64,000 nt of DNA from Sphagnum magellanicum (taxonomy: Eukaryota; Streptophyta; Sphagnopsida; Sphagnales; Sphagnaceae): positions 4,092,001-4,156,000 of the forward strand of contig CM038919.1 of NCBI GenBank assembly GCA_021904315.1. Reading direction: 5' to 3'. The notes beneath the pieces were generated by a model. That model did not search any database, had not been told where the DNA came from, and saw only the letters and a program-made list of their open reading frames with translations. This document shows, one piece after another, positions 1 through 13,700 of this stretch. Made by a program: the position numbers and the translations under genes. Each line of letters begins with the position of its first letter. Position 1 is the first letter of the stretch.

Positions 1-126
1 ACCAGCATATTGGATTTTCTTCATCCAATTTTACTGCGGAGGACCACATACCGGGTGCTCTAAACTCTCGGCACCCATGGCTTACCACTGTAACGGCCTC
101 AATGGGGAATCACACCCTATACTTTA

Positions 127-512
127 GGGCCACATTGAACCAGCACCCACCAGCACACCATGTAGGATGGATGGTAAGTGGTCAGGAAACAGTTTTCTGT
201 TGGGTTCCAGTTCACTAGTTAACCATGGTGGTTAGCTTGATTACTTTTTTTCACTACCTATTTACTAACAACCCACAAGCAGGTTGTTAGTAGGTTCATG
301 GTTAAAAAAAAGAGCCCTTACCTATGTATAAATCATCTACTTACCTAGTAATTACCTATTTTCCTACCTATTTGTCTATATGAAACTTACTTCCTACAAA
401 ATTGGTCAATAAGGCGAAATCAAATATAAACTCGGTTGAGGTTCATCCACAACTGAGTAATAGCGGGCATCCAGTGGATGATGGACTGGTGGGTGCTGGT
501 TCATTGTGGCCC
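127..512. mobile_element. Non-autonomous inverted-repeat element (MITE-like)
   Basis: The ends form a 27-bp terminal inverted repeat with one mismatch. It begins GGGCCACA(T/A)TGAACC on the left (127-153) and its complement closes the element at 512. A 7-bp direct repeat TACTTTA flanks it on both sides (120-126 and 513-519), as expected for a target-site duplication. The 386-bp body has no coding potential. The duplication length is one short of the 8 bp usual for hAT elements, so the superfamily is open. Confidence 0.8.
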
Positions 513-519
513 TACTTTA

Positions 520-2786
520 GGGTTCAGATTCCCTGGAATTTGGCCTAGACAAGGTTGGGTATGTATGATTTTTCTTTGAAAAACGTCCTTGTGGTAAAGG
601 AGGGTATTTATGTCATGTGGCTTTAAAAGAAGAAAAACCCCTCTGAGGGTAGATCGTATGGCTATCTGATTTTGCTGAAACTTAATCCTGGGGAGAAAGT
701 CATTGGGTATCCTTTACACCATGAAGGTAAGGGCAAAAGAAGGGTTAGGGTTTAAGATATATTGATGTTTAATCAGCATGCTTTCTTTGGGACAGAAATT
801 TGAAACTTTGTCACTTGGGCACCCAAAAAAATCCAGTACCACTTATACAAAGGATTTTTGTGAAAAAAAATTGTGTTGCCAGATTTGAAGGATTTTTTTT
901 ATTCCTTCTGAAATTGCCATATTTGGACAATTAGGTTCCAGTGAGTGCCAAAATATAGCTAGACTTTTAACATTTTCTACTTTCTCCTCCAACCCTTAGC
1001 CAAATTTGCCCTATTCCTATTGTGGATGATTGTCAGTGTGGCTAAATCACAAAAAAAAATTTTTAAATAAACCCTGATGTTAATGTTTGATATTAGACAT
1101 TTGAACTTCGCAACACAATTTTTTGTTCTTTAATTGATTTTTTTGGGAACTTAAATTTCCCCCCACCCAATTTCAGATGTTGCTTCATTGACTAGCATCC
1201 CCCAAGAGGGATTAAGCATTAAATGATGACTAGATTTTAGAACCTATCTAAACCATCGCAAAAAGTGCTACAAAAACTAAAAGCACAGTCCAAATGTGAC
1301 AAAAACAATAAAATCTCAAAATCTGGCAATTCTTTATAGAAAAATTTGAAAATGTTGTGACAGAATATTCCCTTTTATTTTTTTATTTTTTTCATTTTGG
1401 TAAAATTTTGCACCCTAAACAAAATGCCATGCATAATAGGCCTTCCACTATCACATATATAACACATTTCAGCCTTTCAATTGCATTGCAAGAATGCCAA
1501 ATTTAGTGATTGAAAATATATACATATCAACATTGATGATCAATATCAACTAAGTCTCAACTTAGCCATAATGTCTTTGATAATGAAGATGGTACAAGTA
1601 ACAATAAATGAAGGATCAAACAAAAAAACTGAAAGCAACCAAAAAAAAAAAAAAAGGAAAAAGAAGTTTATACATTGAAATCTACTTTTTTTGGGACAAT
1701 TATACCTTGCCAAGTGCCCTATTTATCCTCAACTTTTACAAACATATGTAACAAAAAAGACATTGTGGAATACATCACACCAAATTACTAGAACCTCGTG
1801 ACTGGGGGAAAAGCTCTGGATTGGAAAACAATCATATTAATAAAAAATACAAAATACAAAAGGGCCATGTTATGGTTTTTACATGCAAGTATTTCAATTC
1901 AAAGCATTAGCATATATCATAACTAAGCATCTTAGCAATGAGCCTCTTTGATTGGCCCATCATTAGAATAAGTTATCAAAGTTTCAAATCAAGACTCTCA
2001 AAATACAATTAAAAATTTCCTATCCCATTGGGTCATAAATATAAACTTCCGATGTGCGACTTTGAGCAAAAGATATGGTTTTGATCACAATGCTACAAAG
2101 AACACTCTTCTTCAAATTGAAAACAATCTCATATATTCTTTTTAATTTATTCATCATGTCCTTTTGATTTATTGTTACTTTTCATAAGTATGTTGTTGAC
2201 AAATGTATTTTTATAATCTTGAAACATCACCTATTTCCGTCCATAAGGGGCAAGCTACTTATAGCCCAATAAGATATTGTAGACCCAAGTGAATGCATAA
2301 TTATTGCCTCAAGTCATGGCCCAATAAATCCACATCCATGACTACATCCATGGTAGTTGTTTAGGACATTATGTGACTATATGATTGGATAGCATATGAT
2401 GGGAAAGTGTAGATCGAATTACTTACATGCATCTAGATAGCGAGGTGTACAAGAAGCTACCTATGTTAATTTAGGGTATATATATATATATATAAGGTAG
2501 GTTAACTTAGGTAGCTAGGATAATCATAACTTTGAGGACTAACCTAGGTATTGTAAAGTATTTATGCGAAAATTACATCAAAAAGTTTTTTTTTAATATG
2601 GGGATCACTCATAAAAGTTCATAAGTTGTATTCAAGTATATATTTAGTTATTTGCAAATCCACATTGTATGAACTATTTTCCCATAATGCAAGATGCAAA
2701 CATGTGCATCAAGCTATGTGCTCTAGAGCTTGTAAATGTGTGTCTTCTGCAAGATGAACATTTCCTGATTGGAAATATTCTATAAC
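520..2786. other. AT-rich spacer without recognised genes
   Basis: No ORF with protein-like character was found. The stretch contains poly-A and poly-T runs and a foldback with an AT-repeat core at 2455-2516. A block at about 800-975 looks like a diverged relative of 28300-28530 in the V-ATPase intron: the order of short motifs such as TTGCCA, TTAGGTTC and ATATAGC is shared. That relationship was judged by eye and is weak. Confidence 0.5.
2455..2516. repeat. Foldback with (TA)n core
   Basis: Arms AGCTACCTATGTTAA (2455-2469) and TTAACTTAGGTAGCT (2502-2516) are inverted copies with one mismatch. They enclose a TA microsatellite. The sequence (TA)n followed by a GGTAGGTTA-like motif recurs near 35644-35715. 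Confidence 0.65.
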
Positions 2787-3310
2787 ACTATGGGAAAGGG
2801 GTTCAAGAACTTGCAAGTCTATTAAATGTTTCACTTGTGATAGAGCTACATACAACATGCCATTTTTCTTTGAGTTTCATCGAGATGGATGTAAGAGTAG
2901 TCCAAGGATAGCTCTTGAAAGGGTTAGTCCTTAGCATTTGTCAATTGTGAGAGCAAAAATAGGGACGATGGGAATTTGTTCAATAGAAAAATGAAACTTC
3001 GGTTTGGAAGTCTGATGAATACATCTCGTTCCAATATTGGATGGATGCTAATAATGTCAGGTAGAAGTTCAGGATTTAAGACTTGGTCATGGCCAAGCAA
3101 TTTTATGAAAATTACTTCAGATAATGTGGATGAAACAAGAATTGTGTACCCAAAACTTTCATCAATGACTTGGTGATGTGTAATTACATTTTCTGGCAAC
3201 TGGTAGCCAATGACATGACCCAAGGTGCCATTAGCAACTTCCTTGGGTTTAGAGTTATTTTTTGCGCACATGACAGGCATTCTTATCACAAGTTCCAAAA
3301 ACATTGGCAA
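2787..3310 (-). pseudogene. Pif1-like (Helitron-type) helicase C-terminal remnant
   Basis: The minus-strand frame from 3310 reads LVIRMPVMCAKNN and then NGTLGHVIGYQLPEN. This is the pattern of the C-terminal part of Pif1/RecD-like helicases (methionine-led strand, NGT turn). It reaches the FP...TNAK region where the family has its TNKxQG motif, then hits a stop at 2924-2926. One frame over, homology resumes with LTLSRAILGLLLHPSR, a stop near 2877-2879, and then NGMLYVALSQVKHL (YVALSRV is helicase motif VI, about 2835-2852). The remnant therefore carries a frameshift and at least one internal stop, and lacks the ATP-binding N-terminal half. In plants most such helicases derive from Helitron Rep/Hel proteins; assignment to a Helitron is inference because no Rep domain is visible. 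Confidence 0.7.
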
Positions 3311-6300
3311 ATGACTTATTTTGTCATCGCGTAAGCAATTGAGGCTTCAATGTTCATAAACAAAAAGAATCGAATGGCAACCCCTAATGACATGAACATG
3401 GAATTGTATTGGTGGAGATTCCCTTTGTATGGCAAATAATTTTGCACATGATCATGGGTGTAAATAAGCATATGACCATTTGTTCAAAACTTAGGGAAGA
3501 CAATTACAAAAAAATTGCATCACAAGTGTCTCTCACATTTCTTTCAACAACATGAAAACTTAGCCATGATGTCAATAGGCACTCAAAAGCATAGTGAGAA
3601 TACATACATAATCAAATCTTCACATCTTTCAATGACAAGATGCCATTGGTCTCCTTCACCCACTAACTCATGCACCAATCTAAATATTTTCATCCAACTC
3701 ATAAGGGGCATAAAAAACCAAAACAATCAACATACATCAAATCCTACATTGTTTAGCAAATTCAAGCAAGGTACAAAACTAGGAGGGAATATAGTTGTTA
3801 GAGAGAGAGCAAGAAAAAGAGAGAGAAACACACACACACACACACACACACCTGAAACAGTTAGCTAAGCAATGCAGAAACATTCATTCATAAGACAACA
3901 TAGGCTCCAATGTCAATGAAGGCTACCTTTTGCACCATTGGAAAAGCTTGCCTCGGAATCCTCCATGGAATTGTAGATGGGATATGGGTTAACAAAGAGT
4001 TTAGAAAACATGTGTTCTCCACCTTTCACTCAAGTCTTCACCTATTTCCACATTCTCTAACTTTCCATCATCATGTTTCAAGCTCAATCATTGAAGCCAA
4101 ACAACAAGCATTTTCCCAATATTGAGCTACAACTACTAATCCAAAACCATTGTCAATGGAAAAGAGAGTTGGTCCACTTTTCTTTCTTCAGCCTTGTGAT
4201 GTGCATTCAAAGCCATGATCCCTTAAGGGAGGTTGTGAAAGACATTTCAAACTAAAGTGTAGGAAACTCTGTTGAACTTATACTATAATGTTGAATCATG
4301 ACCAATTAATCACAAGGATCATCATAGAGATGATGGGTCAAATGGATCTTTGGATTTGTTGTGAGATTGCCAATTGTTTGGCTAATCAATGTTTGTCATC
4401 TCCTTCGAAAGTTTTGCTCCAAAGCTATTAAATGTCTTCAAACCTCAAGTGTCAGAGATTTACCATACTATAAAAGATGCATACACAAGTGATTATGAGA
4501 CGATCATGGTGCATGATTTAGTTCATAAATGAATCCAATTCTGGATAGTTGGTGTTCATTCACAATTGCCAATAAGAAGCAATAAATGCATTTGTTTTGT
4601 AGGATCAAAGTGAGAAAAATAATGTTTGTGTGAAACAAAACTAACTTTTCCTTGCTAGACATATGGAAATGTGCATGAAGGAGATTCTTAGTTGCATCTA
4701 AAACCAAAATCACAAAAGTCATGATGTAAATGAAGCAAAGTGGTTGAGGGTTATAAAACAATGACACAACACTCACAATCTTTATGAACGACAAATGATA
4801 ATGAAATATTTCCCACAATTTTGAAACAACCCAACACCACAACAACATTGGCAATTGTGTGCAAGAAGCTTCTCTCTGGCCACCATGCTCATTACAAACA
4901 GGGAGGGACATCAAGATCTACAACTGAAGAGTTTTCTTCATAGGCAAGGAGGCACTTTGATCCTAGCCCATCCCTTAATACTCCTAAATCTTCCAAAATT
5001 ACAAAAGTTGAGTTGCAAATAGAGTACATTATGAATGGTATAAACAAACATGTATAACACTCAAAATCACTTATGAATGGAATTTGATAATGTATTTTGT
5101 TTTGCAAAATTCAATAGTTTTGTAGTAGCAATCTCCTACAAGAACACAATGTTATTGTGACCATGGTAAACACACTAACTTCCACATAGATGATGAAAAT
5201 GCAATCCTAATTAACCTCAGTCTCTTCAATGCAGTGTTTTGCTCAACACACAACTTCTTCACAATGTGACAAAACATTGTGGAAGGCAATTGTGTAACAT
5301 CTCATCCACCTTTTAAAGTATTGAAGAGTCTCTTTAAGGGGTCTAACATATTTTTTGCTTGGAACAATTTGTTTGTGAAGAATAGGATGATGAATTTGTA
5401 AACAACTTGAGTTTCTGATGGAAGAAAGGCAGAAAATTGGATTGCAAATCAACTTTGAAACATAAAGAAGAATATCAATGAATGGGATTGTACTTTACCA
5501 ACTTTTTCCTTTGACTTGTTCTCTTACTGAAACCTTGTTGCTACAATTCATTCATCTAGAGATTGCCATGAATCATTTTTTTGTTGGGATAGGTATGTAG
5601 AAGAAGGGGGTTGGGGGGAGGGAGTGGGAAACAAGAGATAGGGAATCATCTTTGAAAAGAAAAAATGTTGTGAATTCCTTTTCCTTATGGCCTCTTGGTC
5701 TCTAACAAACCTCCAACTTTTACTAAAATAAAGCAAAGAGATTTGAAGAATACCTTAGTTTTGATGAGCTCCTACTGGGATGTGATTGTGATGTGCACAA
5801 GGAACAACTATGATTGTTGCTGCCTTACACAAGTCCCACATGAAGCACAACAAACTTGCTTTGATACCTTTCCAAAATTGGATAATCTTTGTTTTCGTCT
5901 TCTTCTTTTTCTTCAACTTTCAAGCTTTTTGCACTCTAGCAACATTACAATGGCACTAGAGCTCTAGGCTATGTGTATTTTGAAAAATTAGGGCGCACAA
6001 ATATACGAAACTTGAAATCATAAACTCTAGATAAATCCAAAAAATATGAGTAGAACATTAGCAAGTTTTAGGCACATTGCAATGTGGTTACAAAACAAAA
6101 ATCTGGCTAATTACACAATCTTTAATCAATGAAAATTATGGGTTGCCAAGGATTAGCACACTTCGGCATCACTTTCTCGAGCACAATTGGTCTCCTTATG
6201 GCCAAATCCCTTGAAAATAGAAATCAAACCCCATTCCTGGACATTCCCAATCCCACACAATTATGTAGAATTGATGCCCATCACACAACACCAACCAACA

Positions 6301-7273
6301 CAAAATAATACTAGAAATTGTCATTTGACTTCTTTTTCGCACCCTTGTAGATAGTAATCCCACAACCTCATACATAACTTCTTCCAACAACCTTGTTGAA
6401 GAATACTATAGGGGTGAAACAAGATAGTGAAACCCATGTACTTTCCCAATGTAGAATCCTAGAACCAATTCAACCTTGGCACTCCCAATTACATGGGTAA
6501 TTTCATACTCTTAGCAACAAAATGACCACTTACTAAGCTTTGCACAACCAAACATTTTCACCCATCAAACATGGCTAAAGAGACCATTCACAACACCACT
6601 TGAACATGTCATCATCTCCTTGGTTCAACCCTTACACCTAAATGTAAGTCCTGCATATCCTAAGTAGAAGCACTAGGGACAACAAATTTCTAATACTTCA
6701 AATTAAGGACTCACAAGATGAGGCATTCTTGTTCCACACCAAAACAATCACAAAAGAACAACTTCATATCAACATAAACGTTTTGATCTCTTAGGAAGAA
6801 AACATGGTACTTAGCTATGCCTTCGCACACCTTTAGTAGTAGGTTCATATCTTAGAGAGAATCCTTGTAATGCGCCCTAGGAACCAATTGCATTGCACCC
6901 ATTTTTGCCAAGAAATGAAAAATGCTTGTCCAAAACACCAACACCAAACACCACAAATTCATAAAACCAACACTCTTGCATAAATAACAACAAACAAAAC
7001 CAACCCATAGAAAAAAAAAAAACAAACAAACAAAACACCCTAGCTCATCATTATTGGACACACACAATTGCCTTTTCCCTCAACTTTGAATGATGCCAAC
7101 CAAGCACCACTGGTGTTGCAGATGTGGACGTTCCACAAATCACTTCAGCCTTAATTCCACATCACACATATTCCCAAAACTCAAAATGCATATTAGACCC
7201 AATAAGGGTATGATAAAAAGAGAACTATCTCTAGACTCCAATAAGCTAGTGGTATGCTTGATCACTAATGGTA

Positions 7274-7307
<34 letters not shown>

Positions 7308-9080
7308 ATATTAGGTGTTACCCTATTAGAAATGGTACACTCCCAATACTAATGTGCATCATCCCTATCACCATTCACATGCAACCTTAGTCTTAATTGA
7401 ACCTAGCAGTTCGTTTGACACAATTTCAATCTCCACACTGGTGATTACAGGTTCCAATTCATTCCTCAATGCATAATTAGCCATCAACAATTTTCTTTTG
7501 TTACAAGGTGTTTAGCAGCATTTCTTTCCACCTAAGTGAAAAGGTTAGGATATTTAATGACCTTCATCATTCCTTCCATTGTCAGTGCCTCTAATGATGG
7601 ATTTTCTTTTTCAATCCAATAAGGTCCCATGATTTACTTACTATTATAATCGTTTTTCAGAATATCCTAGAGCATAGAGCTTGGCCTCCAATTGTCACTC
7701 ACACATTGGTTCAAAGTTGCAGCCAAAATTTTACCTCAAACTCTCTTCCCTCTGAACTAGATTCACACCAAAGGATAGTAGAGGTGTTATTGTTTCATTA
7801 AAATTTAACCATCTCTGGGTTGGGGAATTAAATTGATTAAAGTTGAAGGAGTAAACTAACCCAAATGGGGTTCACACCAATGTTTGCCAAGTTCTTCCTT
7901 GTTAAGTGAATTATGGTCATAGTTTTGACATTGAAATTTTTTTCCCTCTAAGTGCAGGTTTTGACATTTAAAAAAGGGTATTTAAATAAATTAGCTTGCA
8001 ATACAATACAATACAATGCATTACAATACAAGCTCCTCTCAAGGTTGCATAGGTACATAGTTTTATAACAAATTAAAAGTGGGGTTTGTATAGGAATGGA
8101 ATTCTACAACTAATTAAAATTAAAATTTATTTATAAAGTTTAGCCTAACTTACTTATCATGAAAATTTTATGTTAAACTAACAATTAAGGTTGAGTCCCC
8201 TAACACCATGCTACCCATTTAGGACTTAAACCTAGTTACAATGAAAATTTTATGTTAAGCTGACATTCACTTAACATTAAGCTATGGCCCATTTAACATT
8301 GGGTGCCACCTAGGATGCCACCTAGATTTTCATTTAACACTGACTTAACATCAAGTTTTGAATGCACCCTTACCCAACTAGCATAAAGCACTCGTTGAAT
8401 TTTGCTTTTGAAACTGGACAAAAGTGATTCATTTGAGAGCAGAAGAAGCACTTTACACATAAGATGACATCCTTTGTCAAGGCAGAAATTTTACAGAGGG
8501 CCCTCAGTATATACTAGAAAATTTCTACCCATAAATCTTTAGGACTTTGTTCGATGGCAGAGTTTATAATGAGTTTTGTCACTTGATAACACAGGTAATT
8601 AATTATCCAGATTATCATGATTAATTAAAACTTTTTTTCTTCTGGGTGATAATTAGTCCAGAGGGGAGCTGCCCAGGAAGGTAGTGTACATGGTTTGGTA
8701 TCTTATGAGAAAAGGCCCTTTTGAAGTCCACTAGACTCATTGAAAGTGAGCCCTTGTCATATGGACAACAGCAACCCATTCCACTATTCTACTAAGCAGG
8801 TGGGTTCACAGTGCTAAATAGTATGTTTGAAGTCTCTACCTTCATCAACCTATGTCCTACCAATCTCAGCAGTACTAGCAACATACATTCTCTGCTCCTT
8901 AATAAATTGTGCATGGAATCCCAGATAACATCCGCAAAAAATGACAAATTATTTGACATTTCTCAACACATAATTCAGCTTCTGCTGCTGCAAACTATAG
9001 GAATGCACTTGCTTTCAAGAAGACCCCCCACATTCAAGTCCATGGAAAAACCCCCACAACCAGCAACACTTGTACAAGAG
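3311..9080. other. Repeat-rich spacer, no recognised gene
   Basis: ORFs here are short, overlap on both strands and show no family motif. Simple repeats are (CA)n at about 3829-3850 and (TA)n at 7275-7305. A motif resembling a Met-tRNA primer-binding site lies on the minus strand at about 5859-5875, but no LTR pair or gag/pol homology could be seen. At 8155-8260 the phrase ATGAAAATTTTATGTTAA occurs twice. Confidence 0.45.
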
Positions 9081-9271
9081 AACCAGCAAAAATGAAGCAC
9101 CAGGAAGGACATTTGGTACAGCAGATGCCACTGGAGCATTTTGGTGGCAGGAGGAGGAGAACAGAAAGATAATAGTGAGGCACAGGGAATCGATCAAAAG
9201 AAGGAACGAGTCTTAGAGGATCAATCACAGGTACCAAAGACCAAAGGCAGACCCTGGGATCCTTTTGTCAG

Positions 9272-9541
9272 TTGCTAGCTGATTGTCTTCTGTTTGACAT
9301 TGGCTATTTCTTTGCACAAAATAAGCTGGCTGCTCAGGCTACATATGTGGCATCACCGACCAATTTGTACATAAGAGTCAGAGCTGAGGACAATGCCACT
9401 GCTATTGAGCTTGAGGGACATGTGACAAGTGCTTGGAAAAATGTGCAGAAGGTTGTTACATCTGTAACTTTGAAGGATGGTACAAAAGTTTTGAGTATGA
9501 GATATCTCCAGCATCCTAATTTGATGATGAGTCACAACTGA
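9272..9541 (+). CDS. Unidentified 89-aa ORF, possibly the last part of a gene
   Basis: I do not recognise a family. The translation has ordinary protein composition (for example YVASPTNLYIRVRAED and ELEGHVTSAWKNVQKVV), unlike the low-complexity shadows nearby. The region has balanced base content, like the true genes. The preceding 180 bases have protein-like open stretches in two other frames, one ending KTKGRPWDPFV; its GRPxDPxxxxF-like pattern is faintly like the linker of BED/hAT-type proteins. This suggests an exon chain or a decayed coding segment rather than a clean single ORF. The ATG at 9272 may not be a true start. It lies about 1.2 kb downstream of the SEC6 stop in tail-to-tail orientation. 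Confidence 0.3.
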   Translation: MLADCLLFDIGYFFAQNKLAAQATYVASPTNLYIRVRAEDNATAIELEGHVTSAWKNVQKVVTSVTLKDGTKVLSMRYLQHPNLMMSHN

Positions 9542-10782
9542 GGCTACGGTGAGTGGAGCTTGTTGAATGCAATGTTGGATTCTTTCTTTGTTACTGCAGA
9601 GCTGAAGACCTGAGGGGAAGATGTCTTCAGAACTTTGACCCTCTTGGATGCAATGATGCATTCTTTCTTTGTTGTACCAGAGCTGGAGACCTGTGGGATG
9701 CAGTATTAAGAACAATGATGTAGTTGTATGTGAAAATGGTCATTTCTCATGCAGAATGCCTGCAGTTGTTCCAGGATAAGTTCAGTTGAAGGGTTGAAGG
9801 AAGAGTTCAAGAAGCATGGGAAGATGGTCTCATGTTTGGAGCACTGCATCTTCTTTGTTACAATCTGTATCTACTGAAAGCTCTCATGTTTGGGATACTA
9901 CATCTTTGGTACAGCCCCAATCTGCCAAAAGCCCTTCATGAACCCAATTATGGCAGATTCAAACAAATCGTGAAAGATGATGGAATCACATAAATTTCAA
10001 CATCATTTCAATGCAAAATGAATTTGACCAAAAAAATGGCATTCGGCGTACAACTTGTTCTTTGGCAGTCACCCACAAATTAGTTCTCAGTTCAAGCCAA
10101 AATAATATCCCAAATCCTCCAGGGATGCAAAGTCCTCTCCCACTTGGTAGAACTGACCAAAAAAAACCACGAATACCAAAAGCAACAACACTGCTTACAC
10201 TACTGTCTCAACCATCAGTGAACTGATAGAAGATAGTACCAATGATGGACTACTTTCATGTCCCCAGAGTTGGGGAAAAGGCATCACCAGAAAGACTCAT
10301 ACTGGAAATTGAGATCTTGAACAATGTGGTTAGGATTTAAAAGCAGTTGAGTATCCAAAAGGAAATCTTTTTTTGTCACATCAATGTTGAAGCACTAAAG
10401 TGGCCATCCAACGAAGGTGACACTAATTGGTAACAAGTGAATTCTCTGTAATAAAAGCTGTACACTATTTTATACTAAGGTCACTTTGGTTTTTTAGTCA
10501 CAAGTAGGCCAGGCCAGGATAGTTACATGTTATGATCGATGAGAACTAGTAAGTAAATGAAGTGATTTGAAACTTCATATGCATACATAATACACAAGTG
10601 TCAAGAATTGATCATGTAGCAGCCTTTGTCAAGGACAGGTCAAATCATTCAGTCAAACCCTATTTGAAGATATGGAGCCTTGCCACAGCTGAAGCCAAAA
10701 CTTGTAGGCTTTAGACATTGCACCATGTTAAGTTGGATAAGAAAATGAAATTGGGTGCGGGATAAAATGAACACAAAAGAAA
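9542..10782. other. Interval beyond the SEC6 3' end
   Basis: This stretch lies between the unidentified ORF and the SEC6 stop codon. It will include the SEC6 3' UTR on the minus strand. No further exon with recognisable homology was found on either strand. Confidence 0.5.
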
Positions 10783-13700
10783 TTATAGTGCCTTCTTATT
10801 GAGCCTGGTTTTAGGGAGGCAAGTTAGTCTACTAAACACCAGACCAGGTTTTGGCAAATCTCCATTATGCAGTGAAGCAGCATATACTTCTTGGCATTCT
10901 GCAACCACCTGCTCCACAAGCAACACCAGAAACAATCAGATGGAAAAAGGTGCCTAACACTATCCTGAGTTCAGGTGCATGTAATGCTGCTCCAGGACTA
11001 CTTAACACAGATAGCATAGCACATGTACTTGTGAGATGACATACCTCTTTTGCATCCTTACGAGGTATGCCCTCGCGCAAAGCCACCAATTTTTCAACAA
11101 CTTCTGGCTGCATTTCCAAGTCGTTTTTGTTAAGTGGTAAGTGTGCATCTGACCTCATCTATACCTTGTAGTAAAATAGGTGTCCAGGAATGCATCAGCA
11201 GTCTTTAGAATATCCAAAACTAGAGAGGACAGAAATTCTATACTACATCTCCTAATAGATAATGTCAGTCACTGCTGACATCTATACATTGATTCTACCA
11301 TTTCCTTTTGAAGACTGTGCTATTTACAGTTTTCATGCCTGGATTGTGTAATGACTGCATTTTAATCAATGCTTCCCACAACATAATAAACTTCTGAAAT
11401 AAGCACCCAAAACATGGTTAAGGTTTCTAGCAACAAACCACAAACTTACAACCTGTAGGGAATCTATGTGATGCAAAAGACTGAACAGTATCCTACCCAA
11501 AGGACAGTAGGTGACAAAGTTTGAAGGCTATAACTAGCATATTGCCAAGTGAGGAATCAATCCCACCAACAAATTTGAAGGGAAACAGAAAACAAGAATG
11601 ATTTGAACACATACAGGGCAGTCAGGGTGATTCTGAAGAAGGTTTGTGTAGGCAAGGGTGAAAGCATCCACACTCTCTGCAGATGCAAGCTCTCGAATCT
11701 CAGCTAGTGCTTGCAGTCGCTTGTCCACTTTCTGTCCTCCACAAAACACCTGTCATTAGCCTGATGTCTTCCTAAACAACTTGCATTATATCACTCTAAA
11801 GTTGCTCTTCTGTCCTGCATTTGGAAGGTGAAAGAATATTACTATGATTGCACAGAAAGCAAGAATTTGTAGTAACCAAACAAATGTTGCGTCTGTTCCA
11901 GCCAAAACCAAAACAAATACTGCAAAGCACAATTGCAGCCATAACCTTGTGTTGTCATTCACAAGGTATCAACCCATCACTGCATTGTGAATGGCAGTTA
12001 CTGGCTGCCATTACTCCCCACTGACTTCATTAGCTCCCAATAGTGGATGTAGAAAGCCATGTAATGGTAAAAGGTTAACAAGGCATACAGCTGGACTTAT
12101 GATATCTCTAAAGAACTCGCCAAGGACCTCCTCATCCACCTTAAGCCTCTCTAATGTTTCCTGCTTGATATAGTTTTTCTGCACCAGTATATTCCATCTT
12201 CACTTAGCATCTTATGACATTTGAAACAATGGGGTCAGTAGAACAACACATTGTTATTCATCACATTCATAATCAATGCCATGAAACTACAAGAACTAGC
12301 AAGGGTAACCAAAAAATGTCTGAATATCTCCATGAAGGAGAAAGATCCAAACCTGAATAAGAAGGTGGTCCATGTAAATCACAATAGTGTCTTCCAGACA
12401 AGCCTCTGCAAACCTTTTAAAGGATCTTTCTTCAACATACCTGTAAGAGACATTCACATGTTGATTAGAAAACCTGGAAAGAACATCAGCATGAATTAAA
12501 TGAACACATGTGGATGAAATTAATGATGTTGGAAAACTTGGCCATGTGACTGAAACTTTTCTACATAAAAAGAGCACCACAATGATGAAACTATATTCAT
12601 GGACTCAAAAACTTACATGAATAGAATTCATCGTGCAAGTACAATTAACCATATGAATTAAATGTAGCAAGGAAAGCAGACAAATATATCCTATATCTCC
12701 CACAAGAGACCCACCTCACTCATGAGAAAAGTAATGGAATAGGGTCAAAACATATTGAAACCTGTTTTAAAATGAAGCAAGAAATGATAAAAGACCTATG
12801 TTTTCAGATATGAAGAGTAGAGAGTCCAAGCTTACAGTTTGACATCCCCGAAATAATCTGCGAATGTGGCTACCAAGTATTCTGTCACCAGGCCTTCATA
12901 CCAGTCTGTTTTGTTCCAAGACCACAGGACCACAAATCAGCTGACCTCATATGTTCAACCAGCTAAACAAGCACAAGCTACCAAAGTTACACATTTTTTA
13001 TCCTTATCCACAGGTGGTCAATCTCTTCCTTAAATGTGGCCAATTAGGATGCTATGTGGTGCAAGTAACTGCTTTATTTATGCATGATAGTTCTATTGGT
13101 GATAGAGGTATGGCTTACTATGCCCAGCCAGAGTGTTGTACATTTATGTAGCATTTCTCATTACTGAACCTTTGGCATATTCATTTTCCTCCAATTCAGA
13201 ATTGCAAACAATTTACACACCTTTTTGGTAAAGCTTTGAAATCAATTCCTTCACGCCAGGATCCTCAAAAATCACTTCTACTGTCCGTTGTACTGCTTCC
13301 TGTACCACAATAGATGAAAAGTACTCAGCACAAGCTAACCAAATTATAATACCATCTAAACCTCACAAGACTACTCATCACGACTGCAACACATGAAGCC
13401 TAGTCAAGATTCAAAATATCATAGCTGGCATGTCTTATTAATAAAAACAACATCAATCTCACAGGGGTTCTGGGGAGTGACTGAGGCAAATATGCAATCT
13501 TAAAGACAAGTTAGAGTAAGAGTCCCCAGAAAATCCAAACAGAACCTAGAAGATAACTTTTGAATCAAGCAAAGCTTACCTTTCCGACTTCCAAAAAGCC
13601 CTTGCATGTGTCTTCAAAATTCACCTGCAACATTGCCCCTTAAATTGTAGTTTGTACTTACAAACTAGACAGTCATTGCCAAGTACAGTCAATGCCAAAG

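Noticed and set aside
3829-3850. (CA)n, (TA)n and (GT)n arrays as possible CRISPR or structured repeats
   Set aside because: They are simple microsatellites. No array of direct repeats with unique spacers exists, and none is expected in a plant nuclear sequence.
5859-5875. AGGTATCAAAGC, like a Met-tRNA primer-binding site on the minus strand
   Set aside because: It has mismatches to the canonical site, and no flanking LTR pair, polypurine tract, gag or reverse transcriptase motif could be found.
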